NCBI GenBank assembly: GCA_932294295.1
Contig: OW028577.1
Coordinates: forward strand, 621,001 to 685,000
Length of the DNA: 64,000 nucleotides
Reading direction: 5' to 3'
Source of the DNA: Alitta virens
Taxonomy: Eukaryota; Annelida; Polychaeta; Phyllodocida; Nereididae
The notes under the pieces were generated by a model that saw only the letters and a program-made list of their open reading frames with translations, was not told the origin of the DNA and did not search any database. The stretch's first letter is position 1. Each line of letters opens with the position of its first letter. Positions 63,085-64,000 of this stretch are shown in pieces. Both the position numbers and the translations under genes were made by a program.

Positions 63085-63252
63085 GTGGTACAAGGTGTAA
63101 AGCACTAAAGCACCAGGTGAACCTACCCTGCAGAGAACAATCTGTTACACTACATGGACAGACTGGGTGGCCTTCAAGCATCCAAAAATCCCACTGACCA
63201 GCCAAATTAAACGTGAACACCTACCAAAGGTCAAAGGAATATAAAAACCTTT
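63085..63252. repeat. 168-bp direct repeat, copy 2
   Basis: Second copy of the block at 62,636. The 281 bp between the copies are not repeated and show no coding signal. Confidence 0.92.
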
Positions 63253-64000
63253 CATCCCACAATTTTCACAGAATGCATGCTATGTAATTTATTGAACCAT
63301 AATCATGTACTTTTTGACCCTGAAAAAGCATTGGAAGAAGGCTAGAAACATCGAAGTGAATACCGACATAAACTAGCAGCCCACACAGGGCAAGACATGA
63401 TAAAACAGATACGCGACAATGTTGTCTTTGTGGCAAGCAGCAAATTGCTCATGGTACCTTAGCCGCCACAATTGTTTGGCGATTGGAGAGGTTGTTGGGT
63501 GCTCAGCTATGCTGATGACAGTAATCTGCTTAAGGGTCATCCACCGAGGAACCCCAGACTAATCTCCCCCAGGGCAAAAGGTCAGAGGTTTCACAATAAT
63601 GTCAAAAGGAATAGGTCATGATTTGAGGGGCACAGAGGGTGACACAATGGGTGTATTTTGACATCATTGCATCCATGAAAGTCCTGGGGGCACCAGGTAA
63701 ATTCAACATAATCGAAAGCTTCAATGATGTCTATGTGGGTGAAGAGGTCTTTTGAACGGCACATCAGCTGACTGACCCACCAGACTGGATGTGTAGCTCT
63801 GTGTGCACACATTAGATTGATGTGCAGAGCCAGGGAATCAGAGGCTTTCGCTCAAAGGATACATAAGTGTGTACTTAGCAAAGTGGTGGGCTGCAGCCAG
63901 GGCCACACATCACAGTTGGCAGTTGGCCAGCAAACTCTTGTTTATGTAAGGCGTCTAGGGCGGTCCTTTGATGTCTTTATGGGCCCATATATGGGGTGAC

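Larger units (their letters stand above)
62080..64000. other. no gene recognised apart from a direct repeat pair
   Basis: Contains two near-identical 168-bp blocks. Other ORFs are duplicates of each other through this repeat or chance. Confidence 0.5.

Noticed and set aside
1..64000. CRISPR array, bacterial operon or viral genome
   Set aside because: No regular short repeats with unique spacers, no Shine-Dalgarno-led gene strings and no viral structural genes. The genes are intron-containing animal genes.

Overview
This is a stretch of animal nuclear DNA. It is AT-rich and intron-rich, with GT-AG introns in conserved eukaryotic genes and many short dispersed repeats. The dense introns (33 coding exons in ELP1) and the protein sequences suggest a slowly evolving, non-insect, non-nematode invertebrate, plausibly a marine deuterostome or lophotrochozoan. 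I cannot name the taxon from sequence alone. There are no bacterial operons, CRISPR arrays or recognisable complete tRNA or rRNA genes.

Layout: positions 1-6,000 are a transposon-rich flank. It holds a short possible coding end with repeated YLHP motifs (3-185), a frameshifted gag-like ORF on + (1,037-2,487) and a decayed DIRS-type tyrosine-recombinase retrotransposon on - (3,292-5,505). Positions 6,746-21,097 (-) hold a complete ELP1 gene, the Elongator scaffold for tRNA wobble-uridine modification. Its 33 coding exons close in phase to 1,320 codons plus stop, and there is a probable extra 5' non-coding exon. Positions 21,749-26,641 (+) hold a complete 10-exon ZFAND2B/AIRAPL-type gene of 281 residues, with two AN1 zinc fingers, two ubiquitin-interacting motifs and a C-terminal CaaX box. 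These two genes are head to head across a very short shared promoter. Positions 29,820-56,390 (-) hold the nine 3'-terminal exons of a MICU2/MICU3-type mitochondrial calcium-uptake regulator, convergent with ZFAND2B. Its 5' exons were not found and may lie beyond 64,000. The rest of 56,391-64,000 is repeats and a LINE remnant.

The three genes are ordinary cellular housekeeping genes (translation fidelity, ER/proteasome quality control, mitochondrial calcium) and do not form a functional cassette. The least ordinary content is in the repeats. There is a dispersed family with the core TAATGATGAGAT in about ten copies, G/C-tract foldback MITEs, an interlocked inverted-repeat segment beside paired CRE palindromes inside an ELP1 intron, a degenerate tandem array of about 87 bp, and a recent 168-bp direct duplication. 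No clearly new multi-gene system was found.
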